The notes below the pieces were generated by a model. It was given only the letters and a program-made list of their open reading frames with translations, was not told where the DNA came from and made no database searches. The translations under genes were made by a program, and so were the position numbers. From positions 1,426,001-1,490,000 of the forward strand of contig NC_010694.1 of the NCBI RefSeq assembly GCF_000026185.1: DNA of 64,000 bases. Reading direction: 5' to 3'. This DNA is from Erwinia tasmaniensis Et1/99. Lineage in GTDB: Bacteria > Pseudomonadota > Gammaproteobacteria > Enterobacterales > Enterobacteriaceae. Below are positions 17,292 through 28,178 of the stretch, piece by piece. Position 1 is the first letter of the stretch, and each line of letters starts with the position of its first letter.

Positions 17292-19220
17292 ATGAAGAAG
17301 AAACTGTTATATACCCTGATGGCTCTCTGTTCGGCTAACGCCGCGGCTACGGTCGACTTCTATGCCGGAGAAGGGATTGATTATAGATCCGTGGTGGTAA
17401 AGTTCAGCGAAAAGGGCATGAAGGCGCTGAACCTGAATGATGTGCAGCCTGGCGATAATAAAAATATTCGTCTGAACAATAGCTACGGTATGCCGCTGCA
17501 TATGAATAAGCTCTTTGATGACGCTCCCCGCTCTTCACGGCTGGGCAGTAATAGCATCAAAAACGGACTGGGCCGGTATTACGAAATAAAATTGCCCGAC
17601 CACCAGCGACGTAATATTGATTATATTAATGACATTATTGACTCCGTAGAAAAAGAGCATGATGTCGAGGTGGTTTATCCCGATTCGACACCTGTCTCAC
17701 TTGAGCATTTTTCCACTGAAAACGGCGTGACGGGGCGTTTGTTGGCGAACGGCAAGACATCACCCCGGGATGCTGATGCCAGGATCCCTTCTTTCGTTGA
17801 TCTGCAGTACTATATGAAGTCACCGGATGATAAAAAGGCCGGCTTCGCCCTGGGCGGGATCAATGCCTTTGCGGCACACGAAAAGTATCCCGGCAGTACG
17901 GGCAAAGGTATCACCGTGCTTTCTAATGAAATCGATCGCTGGGACCCAGAGCATCTTGACCTTCCTCAACCCCTCTTCGTATTGAGCTATAAGCCGGAGA
18001 AAATCAGCGCACACGATACCATGTCAGTCGGCATCATGGCGGGCAAAGATAATGATTTTGGCGTGACCGGCATTGCTAATCAGGCCAGCTTTGCCTATTG
18101 CGATTCGCCCAACAAACTGTTTATCGAGGCCGTTAAACGGCTGAAGCCGGGAGATGTAATACAGCTCGGTATCCAGTTAGGTATTACTACCATGCCGGGA
18201 TGTACGCAAGATTGTTATGCCCCTATGGAGTACAGTCAGTCCTGGTTTGATGCGATAAAAACCGCCACCGATAGCGGTATCCACGTTATTACGGCGGCGG
18301 GAAATGGAAAACTGAACCTCGACCATCCGAGTTTTAACGGGAAGTTCGACCGGAGTAAGCGTGATTCAGGTTCTGTCATTGCCGGAGCGGTGGATGCGAG
18401 AACGGGTGAAACGGCCTGGTTTAGTGACTATGGCTCTGCGGTAGGCAGCGCTTCCTGGGGCGGAGATGTGACCACCACTTACGCTAACGGATCGGGCGCT
18501 GACTTGTGGGACGCCCCCCATGCGCAATATACCGCCAGCTTCTCCGGAACGTCTTCAGCCAACCCGATTATTGCCGGTGCGGTGGCGGGCCTGTCGGGAA
18601 TAGCAAAACAACACGGCGTTACGATATCGCCTAAAGAGATGCGCGAACTGTTAACGGAAACCGGCACGCCGCTGGGCAGCTCCGGCAGGTATATTGGTAC
18701 CCAGCCCGATATGATGAGAGCGGCAGAAAAACTGCTGGGGGCTGAAATACCCACGGAAGATCTGGCCGTGTCCGATTTGCAGGCAGGCCCGGTAATGCAA
18801 CAGTCATCAACCCTGAGTTTTAGCGCTAAGGCGACGGGGAAACTGCAGCTGGATGCAGAGGTGATTGACGGTCAAGGGGTAAGAAAAGGCGCGATAAAGC
18901 AACGGCTTAACGATAACAGTGTCATCGTTAAGATCCCCCTGGCGTCAGTGACTGCGGGTGAATACTCACTGCGTTATAAGGCCACCAACGATGGTGGTGT
19001 GCTGATTAAGCAGGACAGGCTGAAATTTACGCTAAGTGCCGCGCCAACGGCCCCTGAATGGGATAAAAAAATGACCTACGGGAAGGCCTGCACTGAGGTG
19101 AGCTGGGACGGAAAAGTATGGCTGAACGGCTGGTGGGTAAACGGCGTCACTCCTGGCAGCGACGGTGAGTGGGGCGTATGGCGTGTGAAGGGCGCACAAA
19201 ACATGCACGCGGGTTGCTAA
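17292..19220 (+). CDS. Secreted S8 (subtilisin-like) serine peptidase with C-terminal chitin-binding domain
   Basis: 642 residues. Signal peptide at about 1-18 (MKKKLLYTLMALCSANAAA), a propeptide-like region to ~190, then the S8 domain. His241 lies in AHDTMSVGIMAG, the oxyanion Asn338 in ITAAGNG and the nucleophile Ser421 in FSGTSSANP. The usual Asp strand reads GKGITVLSNEIDRWDPEHLD, with Ser211-Asn212 where Asp is expected. Residues ~500-582 look like a beta-sandwich spacer, and 590-632 resemble a CBM5/12 chitin-binding domain (VSWDGKVWLNGWW, WGVWRVKG), closed by Cys600 and Cys642. Likely exported to degrade protein in a chitin-rich setting, or inactive. Codon use looks less GC-biased than its neighbours, and it is absent from the E. 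coli block, so acquisition is likely. Confidence 0.82.
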   Translation: MKKKLLYTLMALCSANAAATVDFYAGEGIDYRSVVVKFSEKGMKALNLNDVQPGDNKNIRLNNSYGMPLHMNKLFDDAPRSSRLGSNSIKNGLGRYYEIKLPDHQRRNIDYINDIIDSVEKEHDVEVVYPDSTPVSLEHFSTENGVTGRLLANGKTSPRDADARIPSFVDLQYYMKSPDDKKAGFALGGINAFAAHEKYPGSTGKGITVLSNEIDRWDPEHLDLPQPLFVLSYKPEKISAHDTMSVGIMAGKDNDFGVTGIANQASFAYCDSPNKLFIEAVKRLKPGDVIQLGIQLGITTMPGCTQDCYAPMEYSQSWFDAIKTATDSGIHVITAAGNGKLNLDHPSFNGKFDRSKRDSGSVIAGAVDARTGETAWFSDYGSAVGSASWGGDVTTTYANGSGADLWDAPHAQYTASFSGTSSANPIIAGAVAGLSGIAKQHGVTISPKEMRELLTETGTPLGSSGRYIGTQPDMMRAAEKLLGAEIPTEDLAVSDLQAGPVMQQSSTLSFSAKATGKLQLDAEVIDGQGVRKGAIKQRLNDNSVIVKIPLASVTAGEYSLRYKATNDGGVLIKQDRLKFTLSAAPTAPEWDKKMTYGKACTEVSWDGKVWLNGWWVNGVTPGSDGEWGVWRVKGAQNMHAGC

Positions 19221-19301
19221 AGGTCGCCTTGAGCGAAAGCTGCTCTGATAACGGTGAAAACCCGATGTGACGAGTCCGTGATGCCAGGGAGAGGTTGAAC
19301 G

Positions 19302-19344
19302 CATGTGTCATTCCCGAAGAACAAGGGTAAAGGAATGACACATG
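19302..19344. repeat. Perfect 13-bp inverted repeat between convergent protease and fghA genes
   Basis: CATGTGTCATTCC at 19302-19314 is repeated inverted as GGAATGACACATG at 19332-19344, with a 17-base spacer. It lies between the protease stop (19220) and the fghA stop (19360). On the plus strand only TTT follows. It may be a bidirectional terminator with a large loop, or a leftover of a mobile repeat. Confidence 0.65.
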
Positions 19345-19359
19345 TTTCCGCTCCGTGGG

Positions 19360-20205
19360 TTACGGCACCAGCAGGTGCTGCGCGTGGAAGCGCAGGTGAT
19401 CTTCAATAAAGCTGGCGATAAAGAAATAGCTGTGGTCATAACCCGGCTGAATACGCAGGGTGAGCGGATAGCCCAGCTCGTGCGCCGTGGCCTCCAGCTG
19501 TTCAGGGCGCAGCTGATCGGCAAGGAACTGATCGCTGTCACCCTGGTCCACCAGCATCGGCAGCACCGCACCGCCGTTTTGCATCAGCCAGCAGCTGTCG
19601 TACTGCCGCCACGCATCGGTTTCCCCTCCCAGATAGGCGCTGAAGGCCTTTTGCCCCCACGGAACCGCCATCGGATTAACGATTGGCGCAAAAGCGGACA
19701 CCGAGCTGAATTTCCCCGGATTGCGCAGGGCAAACATTAAGGCACCGTGCCCGCCCATCGAATGGCCCATTATCGCCTGACGATCGCTGACGTTGAAGTT
19801 TCCGGCAATGAGCGCCGGAAGTTCGCTGTTGATGTAATCGTACATGCGAAAATGGCTGGCCCACGGCGCTTCGCTGGCGTTCAGATAGAAGCTGGCTCCC
19901 TGTCCAAGATCGTACCCGTCGTCGTTAGCGACGTGTTCTCCGCGCGGGCCGGTATCCGGCATCACCAGCACCAGCCCCAGTTCTGCCGCTACGCGCTGCG
20001 CCCCGGACTTAACGCTGAAGTTCTCATCGCTACAGGTCAGTCCGGCAAGGAACCACACGACCGGCGGCGGCGTGCTGCTTTTCGGGCCGGGCAAAAAGAT
20101 GCTGAACGTCATCGTGCAGTTCATGCTGGTGGAGAGATGGCGATAACGCTGCTGCCAGCCACCAAACAGGCGGTGTTCTTCTAAAAGCTCCAGTGTGGAT
20201 GCCAT
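19360..20205 (-). CDS. fghA: S-formylglutathione hydrolase
   Basis: 281 residues, alpha/beta-hydrolase (esterase D family). The nucleophile is Ser149 in [10 protein letters not shown]; Asp in VDQGDSD (223 or 225) and His258 in PGYDHSYF complete the triad. It hydrolyses S-formylglutathione to formate and glutathione, the second step of glutathione-dependent formaldehyde removal. Located 11 bases after frmA in one operon. E. coli has two such enzymes (FrmB and YeiG); the sequence here is close to both and context with frmA settles the role. Confidence 0.93.
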   Translation of the reverse strand: MASTLELLEEHRLFGGWQQRYRHLSTSMNCTMTFSIFLPGPKSSTPPPVVWFLAGLTCSDENFSVKSGAQRVAAELGLVLVMPDTGPRGEHVANDDGYDLGQGASFYLNASEAPWASHFRMYDYINSELPALIAGNFNVSDRQAIMGHSMGGHGALMFALRNPGKFSSVSAFAPIVNPMAVPWGQKAFSAYLGGETDAWRQYDSCWLMQNGGAVLPMLVDQGDSDQFLADQLRPEQLEATAHELGYPLTLRIQPGYDHSYFFIASFIEDHLRFHAQHLLVP

Positions 20206-20216
20206 TCTTTGCTTCC

Positions 20217-21356
<1,140 letters not shown>

Positions 21357-21435
21357 TCAGTGACTCCAGGCCGGGATTAGCCGGTCGGGAGCAGAATGTG
21401 TGGTTAAGCGTAACCCGGGTTGAGGAAAAGCGCCT

Positions 21436-22314
21436 CTAATCGCGGGTATCGGCATCAAATTGTTCAATAATCAGGTATTTCAGCGCTTTAATATTGGCGC
21501 TGAACGCGTCGCGCCGCCATATCAGCAGGGTATCGGTATCACGCATGGCGGATGGCAGAGGATGCTGTTGAACGCGCTCGTGGCCCGGCAGCTGTACCAG
21601 AACCGCCGCGGGCAGCAGCGCCAGCCCGCCGCCGCTGGCCACGCAGGCGAGCATCGCGTGATAGGACGATACCTCCATCACATTGCCCGGCTGAACGCCG
21701 GCGGCACGAAACCAATTTTCAAAACGAGCGCGGTAAGAACAGCCGGAACTAAAGGTAAACAGGGTGCTGCCTGCCGCCTCTGTCGGACGGCTGATGGCGC
21801 TATGATCCCGGCTTGAAATCAGCACCATCTCCTCGTGAAACGCCACGCAGCCGTTGAGTTCCTCAACGTTGACCGGGCCATCCACCAGCGCGGCGGCGAG
21901 GGTTCCGGCGCGTACACGTTCAATTAACTCGCCAGACGTACCGGTAACCAGCGCCAGCGTGACCGCCGGATAGCGCTGGTGAAACTCGGTCAGCAGCAAA
22001 GGCAGGCGCGTGGCCGCCGTGCTCTCCATCGAGCCGAAGGCGAAGTGCCCGCCTGGCTGACCCGCGTGGGTCATATTCAGCGCTTCTTCACTGAGTACCA
22101 GGATACGCCGCGCATAACAGAGGAAGTTGTGCCCCATGGGAGACAGCCGCAGCCGCTGCTTTTCGCGAATAAACAGGTCACAGCCCAGCTCTTCTTCCAG
22201 CTGGCGCAGGCGGGTGGTGAGGTTGGACGGCACGCGATGCAGCCGCTGTGCCGCTTTCGCCATCGAGCCGCAGTCCGCTACCGCGCAGAACATTTTCAGC
22301 TGGGTCAGATCCAT
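21436..22314 (-). CDS. LysR-family regulator, PtrR/YneJ-like
   Basis: 292 residues. The N-terminus (MDLTQLKMFCAVADCGSM, then HRVPSNLTTRLRQLEEELG and FIREKQRLRLSP) is very close to E. coli YneJ/PtrR as I recall it. N-terminal winged helix-turn-helix followed by the effector-binding domain. E. coli PtrR controls sad in putrescine use. Here the gene is divergent from an MFS transporter and upstream of nothing related to putrescine, so the local target is probably that transporter. Confidence 0.82.
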   Translation of the reverse strand: MDLTQLKMFCAVADCGSMAKAAQRLHRVPSNLTTRLRQLEEELGCDLFIREKQRLRLSPMGHNFLCYARRILVLSEEALNMTHAGQPGGHFAFGSMESTAATRLPLLLTEFHQRYPAVTLALVTGTSGELIERVRAGTLAAALVDGPVNVEELNGCVAFHEEMVLISSRDHSAISRPTEAAGSTLFTFSSGCSYRARFENWFRAAGVQPGNVMEVSSYHAMLACVASGGGLALLPAAVLVQLPGHERVQQHPLPSAMRDTDTLLIWRRDAFSANIKALKYLIIEQFDADTRD

Positions 22315-22415
22315 GTGTTCACTTATCGTAATTAACTTGTCGTGTATTATTCACTTTCCGTAATTCTAGCCTTAGTGCATTCTGGTGGCAAACGGTAATC
22401 CGGTCAGGAGTGGTT

Positions 22416-23549
22416 ATGGCAGTTCGTGTGGCGTTCAGCGCTTTTCTGGCGCTGGTGGTGGCGATGGGGATAGGGCGTTTCGCGTTTACGCCACAGGTGC
22501 CGTTAATGATAGCAGAACATCAGCTGTCGCTGACCAGCGCGGCGGTGGTCGCGGCATGCAACTATTTGGGCTATCTGTGCGGTTCCTTCAACGCCATGCG
22601 CGCCACCCGGCGTGTGGAGTGGCGTTTGCGGGCTGGTGTCTGGGGAGCGGTAGTACTGACGCTGCTGTCGGCGGTGCTCTCCACGCCCTGGCAGCACGCG
22701 CTGGCGCGTTTTTTGATTGGTTGGGCCAGCGGCTGGGCGATGGTGCTGGTCGCTGCCTGGAGCAATGAACAGCTGCTCCGGCATCAGCGGCCGGGCCTGA
22801 GCGCGGCGGTCTTTGCCGGGCCGGGCACCGGCATCTTCCTCAGCGGTATGCTGGCGGTAATGCTGCACGGCTATCAGGTGAGCGCCGGCTGGGCGTGGGC
22901 CGCCTATGGCGGGCTGGCTCTGGTGCTGGTGCTGCTTATTGCGCGCGCGTTGCCGCGCACCGGAGAGCTGCACCACCCGGACACGCCAGCGCCGCCTTTG
23001 CGTCTGACCCGTGGGCTGAAGCGGCTGGTGTGGAGTTACAGCCTGGCCGGATTTGGCTATATTCTACCCGCCACTTTTTTATCGCAGATGGCAACCACAC
23101 GTTTCCCCGGCCTGGTCAGCCAGTTTGTCTGGCCTGTTTTTGGCGCGGCGGCGGTGCTGGGTATCATCATCGGTATTATCACCCGACGTTTCGGTCAGTC
23201 AAATCGCCGGCTGGCGCTGGTGCTGTGGCTCCAGGCAGCTGGCGTCTTTGCCGCTGATATCATTCCCGGCATCGGCGGTCTGCTGCTGGGGGCCGGACTG
23301 GTGGGCGGCGGATTTCTCTGCGTGGTACAGCTGGCTTTGCAGTACGGGCGCGAGCTGGCACCGCAGCACGCACGCTATCTCGCCGGACTACTGACGACCG
23401 GCTATGCGCTTGGGCAGCTGGCGGGGCCGCTGCTGTCGGCCATATCCACCTCTTTAACCCAGCGGCTGGAGCCGGCGCTGTATATCGCCGGAGGCGCTTT
23501 GCTGGTTGCCGGTCTGCTGGTATGGCGGCGTGCGGCGGTGACTGAATGA
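22416..23549 (+). CDS. YbfB/YjiJ-family MFS transporter
   Basis: 377 residues from ATG at 22416, with CAGGAG six bases upstream. About twelve membrane helices; the start GIGRFAFTPQVPLM is the hallmark of the YbfB/YjiJ family. Substrate unknown. It is divergently transcribed from a PtrR-like LysR gene across a 101-base intergenic region, so it is probably regulated by it. This pair is not part of the E. coli gene order between frm and folE. Confidence 0.82.
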   Translation: MAVRVAFSAFLALVVAMGIGRFAFTPQVPLMIAEHQLSLTSAAVVAACNYLGYLCGSFNAMRATRRVEWRLRAGVWGAVVLTLLSAVLSTPWQHALARFLIGWASGWAMVLVAAWSNEQLLRHQRPGLSAAVFAGPGTGIFLSGMLAVMLHGYQVSAGWAWAAYGGLALVLVLLIARALPRTGELHHPDTPAPPLRLTRGLKRLVWSYSLAGFGYILPATFLSQMATTRFPGLVSQFVWPVFGAAAVLGIIIGIITRRFGQSNRRLALVLWLQAAGVFAADIIPGIGGLLLGAGLVGGGFLCVVQLALQYGRELAPQHARYLAGLLTTGYALGQLAGPLLSAISTSLTQRLEPALYIAGGALLVAGLLVWRRAAVTE

Positions 23550-23692
23550 CACCGTTTCATGGTTGATTAAAGGGATTCACTGGATTACGCGCTGAATGTG
23601 TTCCAAAATAGCGCTCACGAAATTTCGCCGGGACTGTCGTCGTATCTCAACCCTACGCTGCAGGCCCGCCACTGCCGGAGAAGATTAAAAAC

Positions 23693-24358
23693 ATGGCAAC
23701 GTTAAGTCAGGAAGCCACACTCGTTCATCAGGCGCTGGTTGCCCGTGGTCTGGAAACCCCGCTGCGTTCACCGGTGCGTGAAATGGATGATGACGCGCGT
23801 AAACAGCTGATTGCCGGGCATATGACCGAAATTATGCAGCTGCTGAATCTCGATCTGGAAGACGACAGCCTGGCGGAGACACCGCAGCGTATTGCCAAAA
23901 TGTACGTAAATGAAGTGTTTTCCGGCCTGGACTATGCCAACTTCCCGAAAATCACCGTCATCGAAAATAAGATGAAGGTGGACGAGATGGTGACGGTGCG
24001 TGACATCACGCTGACCAGCACCTGCGAGCATCATTTTGTGATTATCGATGGCCAGGCTACCGTGGCGTATATCCCGAAGGATAAGGTGATTGGCCTGTCT
24101 AAAATCAACCGCATCGTGCAGTTCTTCTCCTCGCGTCCGCAGGTGCAGGAGCGACTGACGCAGCAGATCCTCGTGGCGTTGCAGACGCTTCTCGGCACCA
24201 GCAACGTGGCGGTTTCGATTGATGCGGTGCATTACTGCGTCAAGGCGCGCGGTATTCGCGATGCCACCAGCGCCACGACGACCACGTCGCTGGGCGGGCT
24301 GTTTAAATCCAGCCAGAATACCCGCCAGGAGTTTCTGCGCTCGGTGCGCCATCGTTAA
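23693..24358 (+). CDS. folE: GTP cyclohydrolase I (FolE)
   Basis: 221 residues. Zinc ligands Cys111 and His114 (TSTCEHHFV) and Cys182 (VHYCVKARG) are present, with the QERLTQQI motif between them. It converts GTP to 7,8-dihydroneopterin triphosphate, the first step of tetrahydrofolate synthesis. Next to yeiB and galS as in E. coli. The 102-base gap to yeiB allows co-transcription. Confidence 0.95.
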   Translation: MATLSQEATLVHQALVARGLETPLRSPVREMDDDARKQLIAGHMTEIMQLLNLDLEDDSLAETPQRIAKMYVNEVFSGLDYANFPKITVIENKMKVDEMVTVRDITLTSTCEHHFVIIDGQATVAYIPKDKVIGLSKINRIVQFFSSRPQVQERLTQQILVALQTLLGTSNVAVSIDAVHYCVKARGIRDATSATTTTSLGGLFKSSQNTRQEFLRSVRHR

Positions 24359-24460
24359 TTGATTATCTGTCCCCAGCGGGCGTGTTTCTCTCAACCGCCC
24401 GTTGTTAACAGTCAAACCGGGCGCGAAGACAGTTGAGCCGCCCCCTGCGTGGAACCTGCT

Positions 24461-25621
24461 ATGCCCCGTATTCTTCCGCTGGATTTCGTGCGTGGAGTGG
24501 CGATCCTCGGCATTCTGTTGCTCAATATCACCGCCTTTGGTTTACCGAAGGCCGCTTATCTTAATCCTGCCTGGCACGGCATGCCTTCCGCCAGTGATTT
24601 CTGGGCGTGGGCCGCGATGGATCTGCTGGCGCAGGCCAAGTTTCTCACGCTGTTTGCCATCCTGTTTGGTGCCGGTCTGCAACTGTTGCTGCCGAGGGGA
24701 AAGCGCTGGATACAGTCGCGCCTCTCCTGGCTGGTGATTTTCGGTTTTCTGCACGCGCTCCTACTGTGGGAGGGCGATATCCTGCTGGCCTGGGGGCTGA
24801 CTGGCCTGGTGGCCTGGCGCATGATCCGTGACGTTCCCGGCAGCCGACAGCTATTTAATACCGGCGTGATGCTTTATCTGGTTGGCTGTGCGGCACTGCT
24901 GGTGCTCGGGTTAGCGTCCGGGCCGCATGCTAACAGCTCCTGGCTGCCGGATGCGGCGGAGGTGCAGTACGAAACGTTCTGGCGAACAAACGGCGGTTGG
25001 GAAGCCATGGCCAATCGACTGGATATGTTTGGATCGACGCTGATGGCGCTGGCGGCGCAGTACGGCTGGCAGCTGGCAGGGTTAATGATGTTAGGGGCGG
25101 CGCTGATGCGCACCGGCTGGCTGCGCGGCGACTGGAGCCTGCAACACTACCGTCGTAACGGCGTGCTGCTGATCCTTGCGGGAATGCTGATCGAAATCCC
25201 CTCTATTATTCTGCAATGGTACTGCCAGTGGGATTTTCGCTGGGCCGGTTTTTTTCTGCAGTTACCTCGTGAAGTCAGCGCACCGTTCCAGGCGCTGGGC
25301 TATGCCGCGCTTTGTTTTGGCTGGTGGCCCCAGTTGCAGCGTTTGCGCCTGACCTCGGCCGTCAGCGCCATTGGGCGCATGGCGCTAAGCAATTATCTGC
25401 TACAGACGCTGATTTGCACCACGCTGTTTAATCACTTCGCGTTGTTCAACCATTTTAACCGCCTGCAACTTATGGCGCTGGTACCCGCGATCTGGCTGGT
25501 CAACGTGCTGTTCTCCGTGTTCTGGCTGCGTTTTTTCCGTCAGGGGCCGGTGGAATGGCTGTGGCGGCGCTTAACCGCATTCGGTCTGAGCCCAGAGGAC
25601 AGGCCGTCCGCCGGAAGATGA
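24461..25621 (+). CDS. yeiB: YeiB, DUF418 inner-membrane protein
   Basis: 386 residues from ATG at 24461; a GTG four codons upstream would add four residues. The start MPRILPLDFVRGVAILGILL is the DUF418/DUF1624 family N-terminus. About ten membrane helices; a conserved region late in the protein reads GRMALSNYLLQTLI. Function unknown; the fold class is related to membrane acyltransferases. The position between folE and galS is conserved with E. coli. Confidence 0.85.
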   Translation: MPRILPLDFVRGVAILGILLLNITAFGLPKAAYLNPAWHGMPSASDFWAWAAMDLLAQAKFLTLFAILFGAGLQLLLPRGKRWIQSRLSWLVIFGFLHALLLWEGDILLAWGLTGLVAWRMIRDVPGSRQLFNTGVMLYLVGCAALLVLGLASGPHANSSWLPDAAEVQYETFWRTNGGWEAMANRLDMFGSTLMALAAQYGWQLAGLMMLGAALMRTGWLRGDWSLQHYRRNGVLLILAGMLIEIPSIILQWYCQWDFRWAGFFLQLPREVSAPFQALGYAALCFGWWPQLQRLRLTSAVSAIGRMALSNYLLQTLICTTLFNHFALFNHFNRLQLMALVPAIWLVNVLFSVFWLRFFRQGPVEWLWRRLTAFGLSPEDRPSAGR

Positions 25622-25648
25622 TTTGGCTCACAAAGCGCTAAAATGATC

Positions 25649-25664
25649 GTGTAACCGCTTTCAT
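25649..25664. promoter_or_regulatory. GalR/GalS operator upstream of galS
   Basis: GTGTAACCGCTTTCAT fits the gal operator consensus GTGnAAnCGnTTnCAC, 112 bases before galS. Suggests autoregulation of galS by GalS and cross-control by GalR. Confidence 0.75.
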
Positions 25665-25667
25665 GGT

Positions 25668-25683
25668 TGTGATATCTCTCACG
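25668..25683. promoter_or_regulatory. CRP site upstream of galS
   Basis: TGTGATATCTCTCACG matches TGTGA-n6-TCACA at nine of ten key bases, four bases after the gal operator. Confidence 0.7.
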
Positions 25684-25775
25684 CAGCCAGCCGTCAACGC
25701 CTGACAAAATAGACGGCAGGATCATCCCATGTCAGGAACTCGAATGCATAACCCATCTTTCTGCGGCAACCGGCC

Positions 25776-26816
25776 ATGATGACGATACGCGATGTGGCCC
25801 GCGAGGCGGGCGTTTCTGTTGCTACCGTCTCGCGGGTGCTGAACAACAGCGCGTTAGTCACCGCAGATACCCGGGCCCGCGTAATGAAAACCATCCAACG
25901 ATTGGACTACCGCCCTGATGCCAACGCCCAGGCGCTGGCTAACCGCTTCAGTGATACCATCGGCGTAGTGGTAATGGACGTTTCCGACCCCTTCTTTGGT
26001 GCGCTGGTTAAGGCGGTGGATACCGTTGCCCAGTCGCTGCAAAAACAGGTGCTGATCGTTAACTCATGGCATCGTGCTGATAAAGAACGCCACGCCATTG
26101 AGGTGCTGATCCGGCAGCGCTGTCATGCCCTGATCGTGCATGCAAAAGCCCTGTGCGACGGCGAACTTGCCGACCTGATGCAGCAGGTGCCGGGCATGGT
26201 GCTTGTCAATCGGGTGGTGCCGGGCTTTGCCCACCGCTGTGTGAGCCTTGATAACGTGAGCGGAGCGCTGATGGCGATGCGCCTGTTGCTACAGCATGGG
26301 CATCAGCGCATTGCCTATCTTGGTTCCATCCATCCGATTGAAGACAACGTACAGCGGCGCGCAGGCTGGTATCAGGCGCTTAGCGAGCAGGGCATTACCC
26401 CGGCTGACGGCTGGTGTGCCGAGGGCGAGCCTGATTTGCAGGGGGGGGAGCAGGCGATGGTCGAGCTGCTGGGGCGCAATCTGCAGCTGACGGCGGTATT
26501 TGCCTATAACGACAGCATGGCGGCCGGAGCGCTGGCGGCGCTGAAAGATAACGGTATTGCGGTGCCGCAGCAGCTTTCGCTGGTAGGGTTCGATGATATT
26601 CCCTTTGCACGCTATACCGATCCGCAGCTCAGCACGGTGCGCTATCCGATTGTTTCTATGGCGAAACTGGCCAGCGAACTGGCGCTGAAAGCAGCGGCAG
26701 GACAGATCAACATCCACGACCATCATTGCTTTATGCCTACTCTGGTCAGACGTCATTCGGTGGCGGCACGACAAACTGTGGCGGCGGTCACTAACACGAC
26801 CGATTCCCCACTGTAA
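25776..26816 (+). CDS. galS: Galactose-regulon repressor GalS (LacI family)
   Basis: 346 residues. N-terminal LacI-type helix-turn-helix and hinge ([20 protein letters not shown], about 1-60) and a periplasmic-binding-protein-like effector domain. Residue-level resemblance to E. coli GalS is high ([37 protein letters not shown]). Together with GalR it represses mgl and its own gene, responding to galactose or fucose. It directly precedes mglBAC. The first of two adjacent ATGs is used because it keeps the E. coli N-terminal length. Confidence 0.92.
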   Translation: MMTIRDVAREAGVSVATVSRVLNNSALVTADTRARVMKTIQRLDYRPDANAQALANRFSDTIGVVVMDVSDPFFGALVKAVDTVAQSLQKQVLIVNSWHRADKERHAIEVLIRQRCHALIVHAKALCDGELADLMQQVPGMVLVNRVVPGFAHRCVSLDNVSGALMAMRLLLQHGHQRIAYLGSIHPIEDNVQRRAGWYQALSEQGITPADGWCAEGEPDLQGGEQAMVELLGRNLQLTAVFAYNDSMAAGALAALKDNGIAVPQQLSLVGFDDIPFARYTDPQLSTVRYPIVSMAKLASELALKAAAGQINIHDHHCFMPTLVRRHSVAARQTVAAVTNTTDSPL

Positions 26817-26827
26817 CCGCTTTCAAT
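26812..26827. promoter_or_regulatory. GalR/GalS operator upstream of mglB
   Basis: TGTAACCGCTTTCAAT shares 13 consecutive bases with the site before galS and overlaps the galS stop codon. Consistent with GalS control of mglBAC. Confidence 0.72.
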
Positions 26828-26828
26828 T

Positions 26829-26844
26829 TGTGAGTAAACTCACA
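26829..26844. promoter_or_regulatory. CRP site upstream of mglB
   Basis: TGTGAGTAAACTCACA is a perfect TGTGA-n6-TCACA palindrome, directly next to the gal operator. The two together explain catabolite-activated, galactose-induced mgl expression. Confidence 0.88.
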
Positions 26845-27128
26845 GTTAATTAACATTCATTTATCTAAGATGGCAGCGTTCAACAGGTGCGATAACACCA
26901 TCTCGTTGTGCGACTGGCGCATATCACGCACTTCGTGGCACCTGTGGAATAGTTAACCACTCTACGCATGGCAAGCATTGCCCGGTGAAAATGGGTGGGT
27001 CGAGGCTGTTGTTGGCTTTCGCAATGTTGCCGAAAAATTTCGTCTGTGAGTCTTTTTATCCCTGCACCCTGTCGCCTCTTTTCCCCGACTGGCTGTGTGA
27101 GGTTATACCCTACAAAACCGGAGATAAT
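26845..27128 (+). promoter_or_regulatory. mglB promoter and leader region
   Basis: With the operator and CRP site this makes a 312-base gap between galS and mglB. The distance from the CRP site to the ATG (284 bases) implies a long mglB leader. An 8-bp inverted repeat (ACAGGTGC / GCACCTGT, about 26884-26946) spans much of its first part. An upstream in-frame extension from 26985 is not credible because the MglB signal peptide starts at 27129. Confidence 0.5.
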
Positions 27129-28124
27129 ATGAATAAGAAGGTTTTCACGCTCAGCTTCCTGTTGGTCAGTATGATGTCAGGCACCGCGGCTCAGGCCGCA
27201 GACACGCGCATTGGCGTGACCATCTATAAGTATGACGACAACTTTATGTCGGTGGTGCGCAAGGATATTGAGAAAGAGGCCAAAAACAGTCCGGGCGTGC
27301 AGCTGCTGATGAATGATTCGCAGAACAGCCAGTCGACACAAAACGATCAGGTAGACGTGCTGTTAGCAAAGGGAGTGAAGGCGCTGGCGATTAATCTTGT
27401 CGATCCGGCGGCGGCGGCGGTGGTGATCGCTAAAGCGAAAGCCAACGATGTTCCCGTGGTATTTTTCAATAAGGAACCCAGCGCGAAAGCGCTGGCCAGC
27501 TATGACAAGGCGTACTACGTCGGGACGGATTCTAAAGAGTCGGGCGTGAAGCAGGGCGAACTGATCGAGAAACACTGGAAGGCCAACCCGGCATGGGATC
27601 TGAATAAAGACGGCCAGATGCAGTTTGTGCTGCTGAAGGGCGAGCCGGGCCACCCGGATGCAGAAGCGCGAACCAAATACGTGATTGATACGTTGAACAA
27701 AGATGACGTGAAAACCCAGCAGCTCCATCTTGATACCGCCATGTGGGATACGGCCCAGGCGAAGGATAAGATGGACGCATGGCTGTCGGGGCCAAACGGT
27801 AACAAAATCGAAGCGGTGATCGCCAATAATGATGCAATGGCGATGGGTGCGGTAGAGGCGTTGAAAGCGCATAACCGATCCTCAGTACCGGTATTCGGCG
27901 TGGATGCGCTGCCCGAAGCGCTGGCGATGGTGAAATCCGGTGCCATGGCCGGTACGGTACTGAACGATGCGGTTAACCAGGCAAAAGCCACCGTGAATAT
28001 GGCCAAAAACCTGGCGGCGGGCAAACAGCCTACCGAAGGAACCGACTATAAACTGGATGGTAAAGTGGTGCGTGTTGCCTATATCCCGGTAGATAAAGAC
28101 AACCTGTCTCAATTGCCGCAATAA
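27129..28124 (+). CDS. mglB: D-galactose/D-glucose-binding periplasmic protein MglB
   Basis: 331 residues. Signal peptide of 23 residues ending AQA, after which the mature protein begins [17 protein letters not shown], as in E. coli. A calcium-binding loop of EF-hand type is visible ([10 protein letters not shown]), as are sugar-site segments [13 protein letters not shown] and FGVDALPEA. It delivers galactose or methyl-galactoside to MglAC and is also a chemoreceptor ligand for Trg in relatives. First gene of mglBAC. Confidence 0.96.
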   Translation: MNKKVFTLSFLLVSMMSGTAAQAADTRIGVTIYKYDDNFMSVVRKDIEKEAKNSPGVQLLMNDSQNSQSTQNDQVDVLLAKGVKALAINLVDPAAAAVVIAKAKANDVPVVFFNKEPSAKALASYDKAYYVGTDSKESGVKQGELIEKHWKANPAWDLNKDGQMQFVLLKGEPGHPDAEARTKYVIDTLNKDDVKTQQLHLDTAMWDTAQAKDKMDAWLSGPNGNKIEAVIANNDAMAMGAVEALKAHNRSSVPVFGVDALPEALAMVKSGAMAGTVLNDAVNQAKATVNMAKNLAAGKQPTEGTDYKLDGKVVRVAYIPVDKDNLSQLPQ

Positions 28125-28178
28125 GTATTTTCTGATGCGGCCAGCCGGCCGCATCAGCCTAATCAGCCGGGTAAAAAT

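Noticed and set aside
26985..27128. In-frame N-terminal extension of mglB
   Set aside because: Would bury the MglB signal peptide 48 residues inside the protein; the ATG at 27129 gives the exact family N-terminus.
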